A stretch of DNA of 64,000 nt from contig NZ_JAQVKP010000005.1 of NCBI RefSeq assembly GCF_028694605.1, positions 72,568 through 136,567 on the forward strand, written 5' to 3'. The stretch comes from Sulfurimonas sp. (GTDB lineage Bacteria > Campylobacterota > Campylobacteria > Campylobacterales > Sulfurimonadaceae). The notes beneath the pieces are model-generated. The model saw nothing but the letters and a program-made list of their open reading frames with translations, was not told the DNA's origin and made no database searches. Below are positions 54,610 through 63,068 of the stretch, in pieces (position 1 is the first letter of the stretch; each line of letters begins with the position of its first letter). The translations under genes and the position numbers were made by a program.

Positions 54610-56034
54610 CTACCCCAGCTTTGCTTTAAGTATCTCGTTTACTGTTGCAGGATTTGCACTTCCTTTGGACTCTTTCATTACTTGACCGACAAAGAAACCA
54701 AAAAGTTTATCTTTTCCGCTTTTGTACTCTGTCACTTTGTCAGTGTTGGCAGCGATAACCGTATCGCAGATTGCCTCAAGCGCACCTGTGTCGCTTACCT
54801 GCTTAAGCCCCAATGCCTCAATCGTAGAATCCACATCGCCGCCTTTTTCCATAAGAGAGTCAAGTACCTCTTTTGCCGCTTTGCCGCTTATAGTACCATC
54901 CTCAATTCTTTTTACCAAAAGAGCTAGTTTTTTTGCTTCTACCGGAGAATTTGTGATGTTGACTTCACCCTTAAATCTTCCAAGAAGCTCTACCGTTAGC
55001 CATGTAAGCGCATTTTTAGCACTAATACCCTCTTCCATCATACTCTCAAAGTAGTGCGCCATCTCTACAGCCGATGTCAGTACACTTGCATTGTACTCAT
55101 TCATGCCGTAATCACGCACGAAACGCTCCATTTTCTCATCTGGAAGCTCAGGAATCACGCTAAACTCTTTCATCATATCATCGGTGATTACCGCTTTAAG
55201 CAAGTCCGGCTCAGGAAAGTAACGATAGTCAGCCGCCTCTTCCTTGCCTCTCATAGAGCGTGTCTCTTGTCTTATCTGGTCGAAAAGGCGTGTCTCTTGA
55301 ACTATCTCTTTTTCGTAAACTCTATCTTCCCAAGCCTCTATCTGACGTTCAACTTCAACTTCTATAGCTTTTTGGATAAAGCGAAATGAGTTGATATTTT
55401 TTATCTCGACACGAGTGTAGAGCTTCTCATCACCCCTCGGACGGATAGAAACGTTTACGTCAACACGAAACGACCCCTCTTGCATGTTTGCATCGCCTAT
55501 ATCAAGATAACGGATGATGGAGTGAAGTTTTTTAAGATAAAGTGTTACCTCATCTGCACTTCTTAAATCAGGCTCGCTGACAATCTCTAAAAGCGGCGTT
55601 CCCGCGCGGTTCAAATCGACTTTTGAGATAGCGCCGTCATGGATATTTTTTCCCGCATCCGCTTCTATATGCGCACGGTTGATACGGATAACCTTGTGTG
55701 AGCCGTCTTCAAAGTCTATGCGCAACTTCCCATGCTCAACCACAGGAGTGTAGAGCTGTGTAATCTGGTATGCAGAGGGGCTATCAGGATAAAAGTAGCT
55801 TTTTCTGTCAAAATAAGAGGTTTGGTTAATGGTAGCATCAATCGCCGTACCAAACATAACAGATTTATGAAGCACCTCTTTGTTTAAAACGGGAAGTGCG
55901 CCGGGGAGTGCGAGACATGTCGGGCATGTGTTGGTATTTTGTTTGTGGTTAAAGCTGGTAGGGCAAGAGCAAAAAAGTTTTGTTTTTGTGTTGAGCTGAA
56001 CATGGACTTCAAGTCCGATAACTACTTCAAACAT
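54610..56034 (-). CDS. gatB: Aspartyl/glutamyl-tRNA amidotransferase subunit B
   Basis: 474 residues from the ATG at 56034, which has AAGGAAAAC just before it; an upstream in-frame ATG (56079) has no such site. [20 protein letters not shown] at the start, CSCPT and CPTCLALPG (the zinc-finger-like cysteines), [30 protein letters not shown] and the C-terminal [19 protein letters not shown] are the family pattern. It works with GatA and GatC to amidate misacylated Glu- or Asp-tRNA. GatA and GatC are not in this window. Confidence 0.96.
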   Translation of the reverse strand: MFEVVIGLEVHVQLNTKTKLFCSCPTSFNHKQNTNTCPTCLALPGALPVLNKEVLHKSVMFGTAIDATINQTSYFDRKSYFYPDSPSAYQITQLYTPVVEHGKLRIDFEDGSHKVIRINRAHIEADAGKNIHDGAISKVDLNRAGTPLLEIVSEPDLRSADEVTLYLKKLHSIIRYLDIGDANMQEGSFRVDVNVSIRPRGDEKLYTRVEIKNINSFRFIQKAIEVEVERQIEAWEDRVYEKEIVQETRLFDQIRQETRSMRGKEEAADYRYFPEPDLLKAVITDDMMKEFSVIPELPDEKMERFVRDYGMNEYNASVLTSAVEMAHYFESMMEEGISAKNALTWLTVELLGRFKGEVNITNSPVEAKKLALLVKRIEDGTISGKAAKEVLDSLMEKGGDVDSTIEALGLKQVSDTGALEAICDTVIAANTDKVTEYKSGKDKLFGFFVGQVMKESKGSANPATVNEILKAKLG

Positions 56035-56105
56035 AGTTTTCCTTGATAAAAATGGCAATATTAGGAGGATTTTATCCAATTAATGCTTTTAAGTTTCATA
56101 AACAT

Positions 56106-56125
56106 TACAAAATGTAAATTTTGTA
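56106..56125. promoter_or_regulatory. 20-bp perfect dyad next to the porin operon promoter
   Basis: TACAAAAT and ATTTTGTA are perfect 8-base inverted arms around GTAA. The dyad ends one base before the -10 box at 56127 and covers the spacer and -35 area, so a bound protein would block RNA polymerase. It is the clearest operator-like palindrome in the window. Confidence 0.55.
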
Positions 56126-56126
56126 G

Positions 56127-56132
56127 TATAAT
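56127..56132 (+). promoter_or_regulatory. Candidate -10 box of the porin operon
   Basis: TATAAT ends 8 bases before the porin ATG at 56141, predicting transcription from about 56139, that is, a leaderless or almost leaderless mRNA. No Shine-Dalgarno is visible. Confidence 0.5.
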
Positions 56133-56140
56133 TTTTTACT

Positions 56141-57316
56141 ATGAAAATAAAACGTTTATTTTACAAAATTTGTATTTTTTTGTTAGCAACATCTGTTTAT
56201 TCAAGTGAGTTTGACATAAAAACTTTCGGAACGATAGGCGGCGTGTATAATGACAACAGTAATTATATATATAGAAAAGACATCTTCCAAAAAGATGGTT
56301 CATCAGATGATTTGAGTTTTAAAACAGACACCCTCATCGGCCTGCAAACTTCACTTTACATCAATGAAAAATTTTCTCTTTTGCTTCAAGGCATAGTAAA
56401 TAACAACTACAATGACGAAGTAAAAGCAAAAATTGACTGGGGATATCTAAAGTATGATTCAGGCGAAAACGTTATAGTTAAAATCGGAAGAATTAGAACG
56501 CCTTACTATAAAAATTCCGATAACCTCAATGTAGGATACTCAAATCTTATGATAAGAGAAAGCGTTGAAGTTTACGGCCAAGTTCCTTTTTCATCCTACA
56601 ACGGTATTGAAGTCATTTACTCAAATATCATAGATAGATATTTTTACACACTTCAGGCAAATTACGGCAGTGCAGAACTAACCGTTCCCATCCATTCGCT
56701 CAACCAAAAAGCAAATGTAGAAGTTGATGATTTGTATTCCTTAAACATCACATTTGGAACAACTGCACTTCAAGCCAGATTTACATACTTAAACGCCGAT
56801 ATAACCGCATCAAACGCTTCTTTGGAACAGCTCTTTAGTGGTTTACGTGCGTTTGGACTAAATGAGCTGGCAGATAAGTATGAATTTAAGGATACATCAT
56901 CTGAGTATATGGGTGTTGGACTGTTTTTGGACTACAACAACATTCTATTTTCTACAGAATGCGGACATAGAAAAATTCCTAGTTTTTTTGCGGATGTTCA
57001 TGGCTACTATGCTACATTGGGGTATAGTTTTGACAAGTTTATCCCTTTTATAACATACGCAAAAAGTAAAATGGATGTACCTACCTATGAAGCAAATACG
57101 GGTGTAGCTGCCTTAGATGCCCTACTTCATGCTCAAAATCTGGCACAATCATCAAAAACAATCGGCGTAAAATACTTTATTGATGAAAACTTTGATTTAA
57201 AATTTCAGTATGAGCATGTTGTACCAAAAGGCGATTACGGAAGCTACCACTTAAGCTCTCTGCAAAAACCTCAAAAGCTGAATGTTTTCTCATTTGCGTT
57301 GGATTTTATATTTTGA
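56141..57316 (+). CDS. Outer membrane porin-like protein
   Basis: 391 residues. Signal peptide (about 1-22, cut near VYSSEF), then alternating hydrophobic beta strands through the whole length and a terminal FSFALDFIF ending in Phe, the OM-insertion signature. GRIRTPYYKNSDN near 125 recalls a constriction-loop region of epsilonproteobacterial porins. A 16- to 18-strand barrel is likely; specificity is unknown. It is first in an operon with a phosphate-binding-like protein and a diguanylate cyclase, so it may let the sensed ligand through. Confidence 0.8.
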   Translation: MKIKRLFYKICIFLLATSVYSSEFDIKTFGTIGGVYNDNSNYIYRKDIFQKDGSSDDLSFKTDTLIGLQTSLYINEKFSLLLQGIVNNNYNDEVKAKIDWGYLKYDSGENVIVKIGRIRTPYYKNSDNLNVGYSNLMIRESVEVYGQVPFSSYNGIEVIYSNIIDRYFYTLQANYGSAELTVPIHSLNQKANVEVDDLYSLNITFGTTALQARFTYLNADITASNASLEQLFSGLRAFGLNELADKYEFKDTSSEYMGVGLFLDYNNILFSTECGHRKIPSFFADVHGYYATLGYSFDKFIPFITYAKSKMDVPTYEANTGVAALDALLHAQNLAQSSKTIGVKYFIDENFDLKFQYEHVVPKGDYGSYHLSSLQKPQKLNVFSFALDFIF

Positions 57317-57329
57317 GTGGGCTTGGCGT

Positions 57330-57725
57330 ATGAAAATTATTTTCTCACTACTGCTTTTTGTATGTTTTATAGATGCGAAAGTTGTAGTAGTGACAAATAA
57401 AAAATCTCAGCTAAACGCCATTCCAAAAGAGATAGTCCAATATCTTTACTTAGCAAAAACAGATAAAGTAGAAAGCGTAAAAGTAAAACCGATTCTCTCA
57501 GACGATAAAAATCTGCACGATGAATTTTGCAATACCATCTTATGTAAAAGTGAATCTCAGTATAACAGCTACTGGGCTAGACTTGTTTTTACAGGGAGAA
57601 AACCCATAGCAAAAAGATTGGAATGGGGTGAGATGGTCAAAAAGCTTCAAGAACCAAACACTATCGCTTATATAGACAAAAAAGATTTGCGCAAGGAGTG
57701 GAAAGTTATTTATGAAGAAAACTAA
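57330..57725 (+). CDS. Small periplasmic phosphate-binding-like (PstS-type) protein
   Basis: 131 residues from the ATG at 57330 (signal peptide of about 15 residues, cut near FIDAK). It looks like a short type 2 periplasmic-binding domain: VVVVTNKKSQLNAIPKEIVQYLYLAK and the later SYWARLVFTGRKPIAK, as in PstS-like proteins of porin/GGDEF loci. CNTILCK holds a cysteine pair. The 3' end overlaps the cyclase start by 14 bases, which suggests translational coupling. The role as the ligand-binding part of a sensor is inferred. Confidence 0.62.
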   Translation: MKIIFSLLLFVCFIDAKVVVVTNKKSQLNAIPKEIVQYLYLAKTDKVESVKVKPILSDDKNLHDEFCNTILCKSESQYNSYWARLVFTGRKPIAKRLEWGEMVKKLQEPNTIAYIDKKDLRKEWKVIYEEN

Positions 57726-59034
57726 CAAACTGCTTCACTTTTACCACTCGCTCTCTATTCTTAAAAAATTCTTGTTTGCACCGACCATCGGGCTTGTTCT
57801 TGTGTTACCGTTTTATATTTTTGCTTTTTTCAGTATGCAGGATATAAAAAACTCGGTACAAGAGTTTAACAGCAAACTAAATCCGCTGCAAGAGACTGCC
57901 TACAACAACATACTTTTGCTTGAAAAAATAGCAAACGATATCAACAGTGCCGTTACTGCAAAAGAGGCAGAATGGATAGAGACAACAGAGATTCATGCAC
58001 AAAAGATGAGAAAAAATCTCCATACATTTTTTAAAAGTACCTATAAAAAAGATGCTGAAGATGCGCTAGTAGCTTTTGATGTCTATTATGAAAAAGTTAA
58101 AAATATTTCTCAAAAAATCATCGAAAATGAGAACTGCTACACAAGTATAGAGGATGATACCAAAAAAATTATTGCAGACTATGATGCTCTTTATGCATCA
58201 CTAAATAATTTAAAACTAAAAATAAAGCAAGAGATTGCAATCAGAGGAAACTCCCTCTATGAAGATACAAACTTTTTATTGCTTAATGGAAATTTTATTT
58301 TTATTGCATGGCTTATTTTATCTGTACTTATTGTTTTTGTCGTCTATAGAGATATTCGCTACAAGATAAATACGATAGTCGAGGACTCAAGAGAGATAGC
58401 AAGGGGTGATGTTGACTTTGAAAAAAGGCTCTGCATTGTCTCTTATGACGAGCTTGGTCAAATCATAAGGTCAATAAATATCTTTATCAATAAACTCCAT
58501 AAAAGCCATCAAGAACTCTCTGTGGCAAAAAAAGAGCTAGAAGGTTTATATGTAACAGACAGACTTACAAATGTTTACAACAGAGTAAAAATTGATGAGA
58601 TAATCGAAATTGAGCTCAAAAAGAAAAAAAGATACGACCATACATTTTCTGCTATTTTAATTGATGTAGATTATTTTAAACTTGTAAACGACACATACGG
58701 TCATCTTATCGGTGATGCGATTTTAAAAGAATTTGCTGCAATTTTAAAAGAGAACGTTAGAAATACCGACTATGTAGGCAGATGGGGCGGCGAAGAGTTT
58801 ATAATCATATGCCCGCAAACGAATCATAACGGAGCACTCTCTTTGGCTGAACATCTTAGAAGCAAAATCGAAGAATCTAACTTTACTACGGTAGGTAAAA
58901 AAACAGCGAGTTTTGGTGTAGCTGAGTGCGGTGAGAAAGATGACATCACATCACTCATAGACAATGCAGACAAAGCCCTCTATAGAGCAAAAAAAGGCGG
59001 TCGTAATCAGGTTGTTTGTTGCAACCAGTTATGA
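57712..59034 (+). CDS. Membrane diguanylate cyclase (HAMP-GGDEF)
   Basis: 440 residues. TM1 about 20-42, a helical periplasmic sensor region (about 45-185), TM2 about 192-212, a HAMP linker (about 213-262), a short coiled coil and a GGDEF domain from about 280. The active site GGEEF is at 359-363 and the product-inhibition RxxD (RNTD, 350-353) sits 5 residues upstream, so it should make c-di-GMP and be feedback-controlled. DVDYFKLVNDTYGH is complete. It ends the porin / binding protein operon and could turn ligand binding into c-di-GMP. Confidence 0.92.
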   Translation: MKKTNKLLHFYHSLSILKKFLFAPTIGLVLVLPFYIFAFFSMQDIKNSVQEFNSKLNPLQETAYNNILLLEKIANDINSAVTAKEAEWIETTEIHAQKMRKNLHTFFKSTYKKDAEDALVAFDVYYEKVKNISQKIIENENCYTSIEDDTKKIIADYDALYASLNNLKLKIKQEIAIRGNSLYEDTNFLLLNGNFIFIAWLILSVLIVFVVYRDIRYKINTIVEDSREIARGDVDFEKRLCIVSYDELGQIIRSINIFINKLHKSHQELSVAKKELEGLYVTDRLTNVYNRVKIDEIIEIELKKKKRYDHTFSAILIDVDYFKLVNDTYGHLIGDAILKEFAAILKENVRNTDYVGRWGGEEFIIICPQTNHNGALSLAEHLRSKIEESNFTTVGKKTASFGVAECGEKDDITSLIDNADKALYRAKKGGRNQVVCCNQL

Positions 59035-59086
59035 TAGTTTTCTCGAACGGTTATTATGTTTTAAAAAGCTTTTTGCTTTATAAAGA

Positions 59087-59107
59087 TTTTCTCCTGCACA
59101 GAGAAAA
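59087..59107. terminator. Weak hairpin between convergent genes
   Basis: TTTTCTC and GAGAAAA pair around CTGCACA, just after an AAAAAGCTTTTT dyad. The element separates the convergent cyclase and dacA genes. It is AT-rich, so termination strength is uncertain. Confidence 0.25.
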
Positions 59108-59139
59108 CAGTTCAAATGGCAGATAACACCAAAAACAGC

Positions 59140-59982
59140 TCAGACATGTCCCTTTTTCTGTTTTATTGTATCGCCTTTTTTTACATTTACTAACTCATCA
59201 AGCGCTTTTTTGGCATTAACCCATCTGTTTTCTGCATTAAGCATAACAAGCAATACATCTTTTTCACCTTTTTTGCCTCTTGCGATTAAACATGCACCAG
59301 CCTCATTTGTGTAGCCTGTTTTTACCCCGACTACATACTTGTTTGCTCTTTTTAATTTGTTGCTTGTATAGACCTGAAACTTTCTATTTGTATTTAATGT
59401 AGAAAAGCTATATGTATTCAAATTCACGATTTTATTAAATGTAGTATTTTTTATAGTATATTCCGTCAACTTCATTAAATCAAATGCCGTACTTTTATGA
59501 TTCGGAGTATCAAAACCGGCTGGATTTGAAAAATTTGTATGCTTCATCCCAAGTGTTTTTGCTTTCTTGTTCATCATCTCCACAAACGTATCTTTACTCC
59601 CTCCACCCAAATAGTAGGCAATCGAATACGCGGCGTCGTTTGCAGATCGTATAAGTGCAACATGCACTAAATCACCAAGCCTCACTTTGTCCCCTACTTG
59701 CAAACCAAGCTTTGTAGGTTCAACATCTATCATAGGTTTTGTTATAGTTACTACATCATTCATTTTGCCACTCTCAATAGCTAAAATAGATGTCATTATC
59801 TTTGTCAAACTTGCAGGTCTTACCAACTTTTCTTCATTTTTTTTAAAAATTGTTTTATTGCTTGATAAATCTTTTACTATGATTGAGTCCAACTCTTTTT
59901 CTATTTTATGAAAAACATCAGCCTTGTTGGCGCTTAGTGGAGTTAAAATAGACAAAATAAAAAAATAAATTAAATATCGCAT
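59140..59982 (-). CDS. D-alanyl-D-alanine carboxypeptidase (PBP5/6 family)
   Basis: 280 residues. Signal peptide (about 1-18), then the penicillin-binding motifs: SLTK (Ser58, Lys61), SAN in IRSANDAAY near 113 and KTG in VGVKTGYTNEAG near 218. It trims the terminal D-Ala of peptidoglycan stem peptides. The C-terminal domain of PBP5 is short here, ending at about residue 280 without an obvious membrane-binding amphipathic helix. It is transcribed alone. Confidence 0.92.
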   Translation of the reverse strand: MRYLIYFFILSILTPLSANKADVFHKIEKELDSIIVKDLSSNKTIFKKNEEKLVRPASLTKIMTSILAIESGKMNDVVTITKPMIDVEPTKLGLQVGDKVRLGDLVHVALIRSANDAAYSIAYYLGGGSKDTFVEMMNKKAKTLGMKHTNFSNPAGFDTPNHKSTAFDLMKLTEYTIKNTTFNKIVNLNTYSFSTLNTNRKFQVYTSNKLKRANKYVVGVKTGYTNEAGACLIARGKKGEKDVLLVMLNAENRWVNAKKALDELVNVKKGDTIKQKKGHV

Positions 59983-60079
59983 GTAAAACCCTTTACACTT
60001 AAAATTAAGTTATATTTCAGATTTTAACGAAAAAATCTTAAGATATCTTTATTTTTAGCAATATATCGGCATTAGAACG

Positions 60080-60343
60080 CTATTTTGTGTGTTTGAAGTA
60101 AATCTTTTCTAAAAGTTCAGTCTGCCTTTGTGCTTCATAAAGCTTCTCTCTGTTTATAGCAAATGCATCAAGTGCCAAAACAAGAAAAAATGAGACAACA
60201 ACAAAAGCTACTGTTATAAAAAAAGCAAAAGAAAATCCAAAAGGAGAAAAGAGCTGAAAGGTGATGATTGCACCGATGATGACTATTGCCCATGATGCTC
60301 CAAGCAAAAAGCTTACAATTCTGTCGAATTTTTCTTTTTGCAT
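60080..60343 (-). CDS. Small membrane protein next to atpB
   Basis: 87 residues, two hydrophobic stretches (about 12-32 and 37-60) and a C-terminal charged helix (INREKLYEAQRQTELLEKIYF). No family name can be given by eye. It lies 15 bases after atpB, as does a small membrane protein in C. jejuni (the neighbour of atpB), so it may be a conserved partner of that gene. Confidence 0.65.
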   Translation of the reverse strand: MQKEKFDRIVSFLLGASWAIVIIGAIITFQLFSPFGFSFAFFITVAFVVVSFFLVLALDAFAINREKLYEAQRQTELLEKIYFKHTK

Positions 60344-60358
60344 AGATGGAGTATTGTT

Positions 60359-61036
60359 TTAGTGGTGCTCTTCTACAGCGATAGCACTACCGATATAAAC
60401 GTAAGTAAGCATCATAAAAATGAACGCTTGCAAGAATGCCATGAAAGTTAGAAGTGCATAAGGAATCATAGGAAGAACCCACGGAGCCAGCATCAAGATA
60501 ACCATCAAGAACATATCATCCCCTTTAACGTTTCCAAAAAGACGGAAGCTAAGGGAAACAAGGCGAGAAAAGTGAGAAACTATTTCGATTGGGAACATCA
60601 ACCAGTATAACCACCAAACAGGCCCTAAGAAGTGTTTGAAGTAGTTCACAACACCTTGACGGCGGATACCCTCAAAGTTATAGTAAACAAATACTGCAAG
60701 AGCAAGTGTAAATGCAAACTCTAAAAACGCAGTAGGCGCTTCAAACCCAGGGACAACACCGATAAGGTTAGCGATACCTACAAAAAGACCGATAGTAGCA
60801 ACAAGAGGAAGATAACGGCGAGCAGCTTCTTGCCCCATAACATCCGTTCCCATTTTAAGAACGCCTGAAATGTACGCCTCCATTACATTTTGAGCTCCTG
60901 TTGGAACTACTTTCAAGTTTGACATAGCCATCTTTACAAGTACCAAAGCGATACCTGCAGCAAGTAGCATATGTGTCATATAGATAAAGGCCTTTTCGTG
61001 AGAAATTAGACCGAAAAATGTAAACAATTCACCCAT
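60359..61036 (-). CDS. atpB: ATP synthase F0 subunit a
   Basis: 225 residues. The essential arginine lies in SLSFRLFGNVKGDDMF near 167-182, at the usual place for proton translocation. Five or more membrane helices are seen, ending with FMAFLQAFIFMMLTYVYIGSAIAVEEHH. Subunit a pairs with the c-ring in the F0 motor. In epsilonproteobacteria atpB is separate from the atpFHAGDC genes, and here too it is not next to them. Has its own promoter. Confidence 0.95.
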   Translation of the reverse strand: MGELFTFFGLISHEKAFIYMTHMLLAAGIALVLVKMAMSNLKVVPTGAQNVMEAYISGVLKMGTDVMGQEAARRYLPLVATIGLFVGIANLIGVVPGFEAPTAFLEFAFTLALAVFVYYNFEGIRRQGVVNYFKHFLGPVWWLYWLMFPIEIVSHFSRLVSLSFRLFGNVKGDDMFLMVILMLAPWVLPMIPYALLTFMAFLQAFIFMMLTYVYIGSAIAVEEHH

Positions 61037-61068
61037 GGGTGTACTCCCTGTCTCGTAAAAATTGTGTG

Positions 61069-61074
61069 ATTATA
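61069..61074 (-). promoter_or_regulatory. Candidate -10 box of atpB
   Basis: On the minus strand TATAAT lies about 32 bases before the atpB ATG, followed by a GGGAG ribosome binding site. The -35 area is AT-rich and unclear. Confidence 0.45.
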
Positions 61075-61102
61075 GTAAAATTTTAATTAAACTTTTATAA
61101 TA

Positions 61103-61130
61103 CAGAAAAAAATTTATCTATTTTTTTCTG
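61103..61130 (-). terminator. A/T hairpin with the truD stop codon in its loop
   Basis: CAGAAAAAAA at 61103-61112 and TTTTTTTCTG at 61121-61130 are perfect 10-base arms; the 8-base loop contains the truD stop codon (61118-61120). In the truD transcript the hairpin ends in a run of seven U followed by CUG. It could act as a terminator between truD and atpB, though its AU-rich stem is not strong. Confidence 0.4.
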
Positions 61131-62170
61131 CTTTTTTCCTGTTTTACGTCTTTTGCGCTGTAGTTTTTCCCTGCAATGCTCTCTAAAAACACAGTTGCAT
61201 ACGCACCTTTTGGCATAGTAAAAGACAATTGCAACATTGTCTCTTTTTTTACATATTTGCACTCGATGTCACTTGGGTAAACAAGAGCTTCACGCCTTGC
61301 TCCTTTTTCTTGCAAAAAAGCATCATCGTACTTTTTCTCTATCTCTGCAGCATCGTATTTTGCACGGAAAGTATCTCTACCGCATAAAAGCCCGGTTGGA
61401 ACAACTTTTTTTGCTGCAAACTCTTTTGAGTGTATCAGCTTTGGTGTAGATAGTTTGCCGTCTTTTGCAACAAAAACATCACCGCTAAGAAGCGCAAACT
61501 CCGATGAACCGCTCTCTTTGCTGAACATTACCCGCTCCCTTAACCACTCATTGAAGTAGTAGCTCTGATAAACTGAAATCAAAAAGCTCTTAAGTTTTGC
61601 ATCTTCGATAAAAAGTTCACCCTTTATCATCTCTCTAGCCTGCTCTATACTACCCGCATCACGCCCAAATCTCTGGTAACCAAAATAGTTTGGAAGTCCG
61701 CTTTTGGCAATTTTTCTAGCAACTTTTTCTATTTTGCCGGCATCCATCGCATCAAGTTCATATAGATTGATGCTAAATCTGTTTCCTGCCAAATCTCCCA
61801 TTCTAATGGAGTGCGAATGTCTTGTTTTTTCTAAAATCTTTATCTGCTTGTGCTGGAAGTTGTTCAACGCTCTCTCATGTTTCGACTCCAGCGAAATATA
61901 CTGCGTTGTTGTTGCATGCTTGTCTTTAAGCCCTGCGTAACCTATCTTTTGGGCATGGACATTAAGCAACTCGGCAAATACGGCTATCATGTCCCATGTA
62001 GTAAGCTCAACTTTTTGCACCTTTAGTATAAGGTAATTGCCTCTGCCCAAAAACTCTTCCATAGGAATTTCATCAACCACGAAATCCCTCTCATTTTGAT
62101 AAAATTTAAAGTCTATATCCTGCGTGCTTAGTAGATATTCTCTATCTAACTCATTTATAACTGTAGAAAT
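61118..62170 (-). CDS. truD: tRNA pseudouridine synthase TruD, probable AUU start
   Basis: About 350 residues if started at the ATT at 62170. The conserved N-terminus IDFKFYQNERDFVVDEIP aligns with TruD of H. pylori (IDFHF...RDFCVHEVP) and lies upstream of the only standard in-frame start, a GTG at 62080, so a GTG-started protein would be truncated. AAGGAG at 62176-62181 is exactly 5 bases before the ATT. The catalytic Asp is in GYAGLKDKHATTTQ; QSYYFNEWL and LKGAYATVFLE-like MPKGAYATVFLESI end the domain. It makes pseudouridine 13 in tRNA-Glu and overlaps ribF by 16 bases. Confidence 0.88.
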   Translation of the reverse strand: MSTVINELDREYLLSTQDIDFKFYQNERDFVVDEIPMEEFLGRGNYLILKVQKVELTTWDMIAVFAELLNVHAQKIGYAGLKDKHATTTQYISLESKHERALNNFQHKQIKILEKTRHSHSIRMGDLAGNRFSINLYELDAMDAGKIEKVARKIAKSGLPNYFGYQRFGRDAGSIEQAREMIKGELFIEDAKLKSFLISVYQSYYFNEWLRERVMFSKESGSSEFALLSGDVFVAKDGKLSTPKLIHSKEFAAKKVVPTGLLCGRDTFRAKYDAAEIEKKYDDAFLQEKGARREALVYPSDIECKYVKKETMLQLSFTMPKGAYATVFLESIAGKNYSAKDVKQEKSRKK

Positions 62171-62976
62171 TTTAGCTCCTTTGAAGCGATTAATATGTCT
62201 TTTTTTATCGCCTTTTTTAACTCTTCAAGCGATGCAAATTTTTTGTTTTCTCGTATAAAGTTGACAAAACTGATGCTTGCCCTCTCTTTGCACGATACCT
62301 CGCCATCAAGGATATGGCTCTCAAGAGCAAAACTTCCATCCGTTGTTACTCTGTGACCTACAAAAGAGACCGAGGGATGAAAGTGCTCCTCATCATCAAT
62401 GCGGGTTAGTGTCGCATAAACACCCTCTTTTGGCATTAAAAACCCTTCTGCTTCTATGTTTATGGTAGCTACAAGCTCTTTTTTGCCTATGCCCTGCCCT
62501 GAGACAATATCCCCTTTTACAGTATAGTTATGTCCTAAAAAAGCGTTAGCTCCTATAATATCTCCAATTTGAAGCTTGGCTCTAATCTTGTGGGAGTGAA
62601 CAGAGTCACTGTGTAAGCAGACCTCTTCTACTACTATAACCTCTCCGTCAAAAAGCTCTTTTAGCTCTCTGTGCGAATATTTTCTATCTTTTCCAAAGTG
62701 AAAATCATACCCGACAACTATCTTTTTGAGTTTTGGAAATTTCTCTTTTAAAAAAGCTATAAACTTTTCTCCGCTTAAATGACGGATGCTCTCTAACTCA
62801 AGATAAACAAGCGGAAAATGCGAAAAATGCTCACGCTCTTTTTTTGGAGTAAGATTTGCATAGCCTGTCTCTATAACAACTACTACTCCATCTTTATCAA
62901 GTGCGTTAAAAAGTTGCTGATGCCCTATATGCATCCCATCAAATCCGCCAATCGCAATAGAAGTGCAATTTTTCAA
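62155..62976 (-). CDS. ribF: Bifunctional riboflavin kinase / FAD synthetase
   Basis: 273 residues, somewhat shorter than the ~310 usual. FAD synthetase domain with IGGFDGMHIGHQQL near 10-22 (a standard GGFDGxHxGH) and VVGYDFHFGKDRKYS near 88. The kinase half has the GIGKKELVATINIEAEG segment (near 168-184) and the Thr-Asn-type motif is changed to VATIN, so the kinase active site should be checked. Makes FMN and FAD. Its final codons overlap the proposed truD start. Confidence 0.88.
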   Translation of the reverse strand: MKNCTSIAIGGFDGMHIGHQQLFNALDKDGVVVVIETGYANLTPKKEREHFSHFPLVYLELESIRHLSGEKFIAFLKEKFPKLKKIVVGYDFHFGKDRKYSHRELKELFDGEVIVVEEVCLHSDSVHSHKIRAKLQIGDIIGANAFLGHNYTVKGDIVSGQGIGKKELVATINIEAEGFLMPKEGVYATLTRIDDEEHFHPSVSFVGHRVTTDGSFALESHILDGEVSCKERASISFVNFIRENKKFASLEELKKAIKKDILIASKELKFLQL

Positions 62977-63068
62977 AGGCTCTCTCTTTCTCTTTAGTAT
63001 AATCCCATGATTTTAGCAAAAAGATATCTGTTTTCTCATTAAATAAATGGCGAGAAAAGATAGAACGG

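Noticed and set aside
59087..59107. Strong bidirectional terminator after the cyclase gene
   Set aside because: The stem is AT-rich and there is no T-run, so it is listed only at low confidence.
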